This document shows, piece after piece, positions 5,749 through 9,753 of a stretch of 9,753 bases of DNA. A model generated the notes under the pieces. It was not told where the DNA came from and did not search any database. It worked only from the letters and a program-made list of their open reading frames with translations. The number at the start of each line of letters is the position of its first letter. Position 1 is the first letter of the stretch. The stretch is from Caryophanales bacterium UBA1231. Lineage in GTDB: Bacteria > Bacillota_I > Bacilli_A > ML615J-28 > CAG-313. The stretch covers positions 47,563 through 57,315 of the forward strand of contig DBWT01000036.1 of assembly GCA_002309035.1 (NCBI GenBank). Reading direction: 5' to 3'. A program made the position numbers and the translations under genes.

Positions 5749-7704
5749 ATGGCTGATAATAAAAAACAAGTTGTTTATGATGAATCATCCATTCAAGTTC
5801 TTGATGGGTTAGAAGCTGTACGTAAAAGACCTGGTATGTACATTGGGTCTACTGATTCGCGTGGCTTGCACCATCTTGTTTGGGAAATTGTTGATAATGC
5901 GATCGATGAAGCATTAGCAGGTTTTGGCACGCAAGTATATGTCAGAATTAATCCTGATAATTCTGTGGAAGTTGCCGATAATGGCCGTGGTATCCCTACT
6001 GGTAAACATAAAAGTAATGGTTTACCTACACCACAAGTAATCTTTAACACTCTACATGCCGGTGGTAAATTTGATGAAAATGGTGCTTATAAAGTATCTG
6101 GTGGTCTACACGGTGTTGGTTCAAGTGTTGTTAATGCTTTAAGTGAATACTTAGAAGTTACAATTCACCGTGATGGTAAAATCTATTACCAACGTTACCT
6201 TAATGGTGGTAAGACAATTGAAAAACCTAAATGGTTAGGTGATACAAAAATCACAGGTTCAATTGTTAAATTTAAACCAGATAGTAAAATCTTTTCAACA
6301 ACGATATTTGATTATAAGACAATTGCTAATCGTTTAAAAGAATCAGCTTATTTGATTAAAGGTTTAAAGATTGTTTTAGATGATCAAAGATCTGGTAAGA
6401 AAGAAACATTTGAATTCAAAGATGGTATTGTTGAATATGTTAAGACTTTAGATAAAGGTAAAGAAGTTATCAATAGCGAACCAACATTCTTTAGTGGTGA
6501 AGCTAATAGTATTTACATTGAAGCATCTTTACAATTTACACAAAAGACTTACAATGAAAATATTTTATCTTTCGTTAATAACATTAGAACTAATGATGGT
6601 GGTACTCACGAAGTTGGTTTTAGAAGTGCTATCACAAAAGCTGTTAACGATCATGCAAGATTAATAGGTGCATTAAAAGAAAAAGATGTTAACTTAGAAG
6701 GTGCTGATGTTCGTGAAGGACTAACAGCTGTATTATCGATTAGAATTCCTGAAAACCTTCTTCAATTTGAAGGTCAAACAAAGAATAAGTTAGGAACTCC
6801 TGAAGCAAGACTTGCTGTTGAAAGTGTTATTGCTGAAAAAATGAAATTCTTCCTATCAGAAAATGGTGATATGGCGAATGTCATTGTCAATAATGCAATC
6901 AGAGCATCAAAGGCTAGAGAAGCCGCAAGAAGAGCTCGTGATGAACAACGTAAAGTTAAACAAATTATTTCTAAACCTCAAAACTTATTAGGTAAACTTA
7001 CACCTGCTCAAAATAACAATCCTAAAATTAATGAATTATTCTTAGTCGAAGGTGATTCAGCTGGTGGTTCAGCAAAACAAGGTAGGGACAGAATGTTCCA
7101 AGCAGTTTTACCTTTAAGAGGTAAAGTTATCAATGCTGAAAAAACAAAGATTGAAGAAGTACTTAAGAACGAAGAAATCATGATGATTATTAATGCGTTA
7201 GGTGCTGGTATTGGTGATGAGTTCGATGTTAATAAACTTAACTATAACCGTGTTATTATCATGACTGATGCTGATACCGATGGTGCACATATTCAAATCT
7301 TGTTATTAACTTTCTTCTATCGTTTTATGCCTGAATTGATTGAACAAGGTCATGTCTATATTGCAACACCACCACTATATAAAATAACAACAAAGAATAA
7401 TATCGATTATGCATGGAGCGATGAAGAATTAAGAAACAAAATTGAAAATGTTAAGAATGTAACGATTCAAAGATACAAAGGTTTAGGTGAAATGAATGCT
7501 GAACAGCTTTGGGATACAACAATGAATCCAGCCAAGAGAACTTTAATCAAAGTAACAATTGGTGAAGAAGCTATTGCTGATGACCAAATTTCCGTACTTA
7601 TGGGTGATGACGTTGAACCACGTCGTGAATGGATTGAGTCTCACGTTGTCTTTGAAAGCGATGATAATTTTATTTTAGATGATGTGGAGGCAAATGATGA
7701 GTGA
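5749..7704 (+). CDS. parE: DNA topoisomerase IV subunit B (ParE)
   Basis: The 651-residue ATPase subunit of topoisomerase IV works with ParC to decatenate daughter chromosomes. The GHKL ATPase domain shows [10 protein letters not shown] with Glu46 and Asn50, DNGRGIP at 77-83 and the glycine-rich lid GGLHGVG at 118-124. The TOPRIM domain shows [15 protein letters not shown] beginning at Glu434 and DADTDGAH with Asp507, Asp509 and Asp511, followed by the [10 protein letters not shown] box near the C-terminus. Length and the [10 protein letters not shown] and PRREWIE stretches fit Gram-positive ParE better than GyrB, and the partner gene is a clear parC. The start is ATG 5749, after AAAGGAG. The gene ends in TGA, evidence that TGA is a true stop in this organism. 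It overlaps parC by 8 bases, so the subunits are probably translationally coupled. Confidence 0.95.
   Translation: MADNKKQVVYDESSIQVLDGLEAVRKRPGMYIGSTDSRGLHHLVWEIVDNAIDEALAGFGTQVYVRINPDNSVEVADNGRGIPTGKHKSNGLPTPQVIFNTLHAGGKFDENGAYKVSGGLHGVGSSVVNALSEYLEVTIHRDGKIYYQRYLNGGKTIEKPKWLGDTKITGSIVKFKPDSKIFSTTIFDYKTIANRLKESAYLIKGLKIVLDDQRSGKKETFEFKDGIVEYVKTLDKGKEVINSEPTFFSGEANSIYIEASLQFTQKTYNENILSFVNNIRTNDGGTHEVGFRSAITKAVNDHARLIGALKEKDVNLEGADVREGLTAVLSIRIPENLLQFEGQTKNKLGTPEARLAVESVIAEKMKFFLSENGDMANVIVNNAIRASKAREAARRARDEQRKVKQIISKPQNLLGKLTPAQNNNPKINELFLVEGDSAGGSAKQGRDRMFQAVLPLRGKVINAEKTKIEEVLKNEEIMMIINALGAGIGDEFDVNKLNYNRVIIMTDADTDGAHIQILLLTFFYRFMPELIEQGHVYIATPPLYKITTKNNIDYAWSDEELRNKIENVKNVTIQRYKGLGEMNAEQLWDTTMNPAKRTLIKVTIGEEAIADDQISVLMGDDVEPRREWIESHVVFESDDNFILDDVEANDE
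7686..7690 (+). promoter_or_regulatory. Ribosome binding site for parC inside parE
   Basis: GGAGG lies 3 bases before ATG 7694 and 6 bases before ATG 7697. The second ATG has the more usual spacing and was chosen; the first would only add one Met. Confidence 0.65.
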
Positions 7705-9753
7705 AAATAGTAAAAAACTATCACAGATTATTGAACAATTTGCAACCGAAACTTTACTAAATGAAAATTTGGAAAATATCTTTGGTGATCGCTTTGGTCG
7801 TTATTCTAAATATATTATTCAAGATCGTGCTTTACCTGATGCTCGAGATGGTTTAAAGCCTGTTCAAAGAAGAATTCTATTTGCCTTATACAAATTAAAG
7901 ATGTTTTCTGATAAACCTTATAAAAAATCAGCAAGACTTGTTGGTGAAGTAATTGGTAAATATCATCCACATGGTGATGTTGCTGTATACGATGCAGCTA
8001 TCAGAATGAGCCAAGATTTTAAAATGCTTGTGCCTTTAATTGATGTTCATGGTAATAATGGTTCAATCGATGGCGACCCAGCCGCAGCAATGCGTTATAC
8101 TGAATGTCGTTTAAGTAAATATGCAGAACTATTACTTGAAGATATCGATAAAAGAACTGTTGGTTTAATCCCTAACTTTGATGATGAAGAATTAGAACCT
8201 ATCGTTTTACCAGCACGTTTTCCAAATTTATTGATTAATGGTGCAACTGGTATTGCTGCTGGTTATGCAACTGACATTCCACCACACAATCCAAGAGAAG
8301 TTTTGGATGCAATAATGGCAAGAATCGACAATCCAAGAATGTCAATCGATGAATTGATGACAATCATGAAAGGTCCAGATTTCCCTACTGGTGGTATTGT
8401 TCACGGTATCGATGCCATTAAAACAGCATTTGAAACTGGTCGTGGAAAAGTTGTTGTTCGTTCAAAAACAGAAATTGTTCCTGATAAAAATGATAATAAA
8501 ATAATTGTAACAGAAATTCCTTATGAAGTTAACAAAGCTGTCTTAGTTAAGAAAATGAATGATATGCTTGTTCAAAAGGAAGTTGATGGCGTTAAAGCTA
8601 TTCGTGATGAATCTGACCGCCAAGGTATGCGTATTGTTATCGATGTTAGAAAAGACGTTGATCCATATAAGATTCTTAATTTCTTATTTAAGTCAACTGA
8701 ACTTCAAACAAATTATTCATATAATATGGTTGCCATTTCTGAAGGACGACCTGTTGTTATGGGTGTTTTAGATATTATCGATGCTTATATTCAACACCGT
8801 AAAGAAGTTATGACTAATAGATGTAACTTCGAACTTGAAAAGGCAGAACGTCGTGCACACATCGTTGATGGTTTAATCAGTATGATTTCCATTCTTGATG
8901 CTGTTATTCAAACGATTCGTAATTCAATTAACAAACGTAATGCTAAAGAAAACATTATGGCTAATTACAAGTTCACAGAAATTCAAGCAGAAGCCATTGT
9001 TAATTTACAATTATATCGTTTAACTAATACAGATATTTTTGAACTTCGTAAAGAAGCTAATGAATTGGATCAATTAATTAGAAAACTTCATCATTTACTT
9101 GATAGCGAAAAAGCAATGATGAGAGCAATCAAAGATGATTTAAATCAAACAAAAGAATTACTCGACATTGAACGTAAGACAATGATCGAAGATGAAGTTG
9201 AAGAATTACAAGTAGCTAAAGAAGAATTGATATCTAAAGATGAATGCGTCATCATTGTGACAAGTGAAGGCTATATCAAACGTATGAGTAAAAAAGCTTA
9301 TGCATCTCTTCAAATGTCTGATGAAGAACAAACAAAAGTTAAAGATGGTGATATTGTTACTGATATTTACGAATGCTTTACTACTGATGTTTTAATTCAA
9401 TTTACTGATTTGGGTAATTATGTTTACCTTCCAATTTATAAAATTCCTGAATGTAAACATAAAGATATTGGTATCCATATTTCAACTTTAATTGGTATGG
9501 AAAACAATGAAAAAGTTATCTTCTCAACAATTGTTGATGATTTTAGCAAAGACAAATATGCATTGATTGCGACGAAAGATGGATTAATTAAACGTATTAA
9601 ATTATCTAATCTTGAAGTAAATCGTTTCTCAAAAGTTTTGAAAGCTACAAAACTACGTGAAGGCGATAAAGTTGTTAGTGCTGATATTTGCACTGGTGAA
9701 GATTGTGAAGTTGTTGTTGCAACCAAGGAAGGTTACATGAACCGTTATGATGC
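7697..9753 (+). CDS. parC: DNA topoisomerase IV subunit A (ParC), truncated by the window edge
   Basis: About 685 codons are present, with no stop before the right edge; family members are about 800 residues, so the C-terminus is missing. This is the DNA cleavage subunit of topoisomerase IV. Visible are [17 protein letters not shown] at 45-61, the winged-helix block [18 protein letters not shown] at 77-94, and AAMRYTE with catalytic Tyr134. The [12 protein letters not shown] block at 118-129 is ParC-like (GyrA usually has GNFGS or GNLGS). [11 protein letters not shown] and [15 protein letters not shown] follow, then a coiled-coil-rich region around 360-500. After that come beta-pinwheel blades with repeated GYIKR, GNYVY, GLIKR and GYMNR turns. 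After HPHGD the sequence is VAVYDA, where S. aureus GrlA has SSVYEA. There is no frameshift in the visible part. Confidence 0.95.
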   Translation, partial: MSENSKKLSQIIEQFATETLLNENLENIFGDRFGRYSKYIIQDRALPDARDGLKPVQRRILFALYKLKMFSDKPYKKSARLVGEVIGKYHPHGDVAVYDAAIRMSQDFKMLVPLIDVHGNNGSIDGDPAAAMRYTECRLSKYAELLLEDIDKRTVGLIPNFDDEELEPIVLPARFPNLLINGATGIAAGYATDIPPHNPREVLDAIMARIDNPRMSIDELMTIMKGPDFPTGGIVHGIDAIKTAFETGRGKVVVRSKTEIVPDKNDNKIIVTEIPYEVNKAVLVKKMNDMLVQKEVDGVKAIRDESDRQGMRIVIDVRKDVDPYKILNFLFKSTELQTNYSYNMVAISEGRPVVMGVLDIIDAYIQHRKEVMTNRCNFELEKAERRAHIVDGLISMISILDAVIQTIRNSINKRNAKENIMANYKFTEIQAEAIVNLQLYRLTNTDIFELRKEANELDQLIRKLHHLLDSEKAMMRAIKDDLNQTKELLDIERKTMIEDEVEELQVAKEELISKDECVIIVTSEGYIKRMSKKAYASLQMSDEEQTKVKDGDIVTDIYECFTTDVLIQFTDLGNYVYLPIYKIPECKHKDIGIHISTLIGMENNEKVIFSTIVDDFSKDKYALIATKDGLIKRIKLSNLEVNRFSKVLKATKLREGDKVVSADICTGEDCEVVVATKEGYMNRYD

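Noticed and set aside
9436..9726. Minus-strand open frame of 96 codons within parC
   Set aside because: It is antisense to the beta-pinwheel domain of parC, where the plus-strand frame is intact and conserved. Open frames at 8559-8771, 5793-6050 and 1689-1877 were rejected for the same reason.

Overview
The window is an AT-rich, gene-dense chromosomal stretch from a low-GC Firmicutes-type bacterium. Ribosome binding sites are strong (AGGAGG or GGAG), starts are ATG, and the promoters I can see are close to the sigma-A consensus. TGA is used as a stop (end of parE) and tryptophan is TGG throughout, so the code is the standard bacterial one and not the Mycoplasma/Spiroplasma variant. Gene content and order resemble Bacillus (sigA-trmK-yqfO; plsY next to parE-parC; a YneF-type gene nearby). 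The base composition, compact spacing, a clostridial-type ferredoxin and a gut-type lipoprotein suggest an uncultured, probably anaerobic member of Bacilli/Erysipelotrichia or an Acholeplasma-like lineage. That placement is inference.

Layout: positions 2-4245 look like one rightward operon. It runs from the tail of the housekeeping sigma factor rpoD, through trmK (TAATG overlap) and a Nif3-family protein (11-base overlap), to a large lipoprotein after an 11-base gap. The lipoprotein has Ig-like repeats followed by a DUF885 metallopeptidase-like domain, and is the only non-housekeeping gene here. A long stem at 4251-4290 ends this operon. It also serves the converging leftward 55-residue 2[4Fe-4S] ferredoxin gene (4288-4455), which is easy to miss because of its size. 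A divergent promoter pair at about 4483-4566 drives the ferredoxin leftward and a YneF-type (UPF0154) membrane protein rightward.

The UPF0154 gene converges on plsY (leftward, 4855-5544). The two share a hairpin whose arms contain both stop codons. A 204-base divergent intergenic region separates plsY from parE. It holds a good parE promoter and, on the plsY side, a perfect 16-base palindrome overlapping a candidate -10 box. parE (5749-7704) and parC (from 7697, running off the right edge) overlap by 8 bases and encode the two subunits of topoisomerase IV.

Most of the window is ordinary housekeeping DNA, and I did not find an undescribed defence, mobile or RNA system. The points worth a second look are the lipoprotein (its domain fusion, its place in the sigma-factor operon, and a codon choice unlike its operon neighbours), the stop-codon-containing bidirectional terminators, the palindrome upstream of plsY, and the native Val/Ala residues in the quinolone-determining region of ParC.
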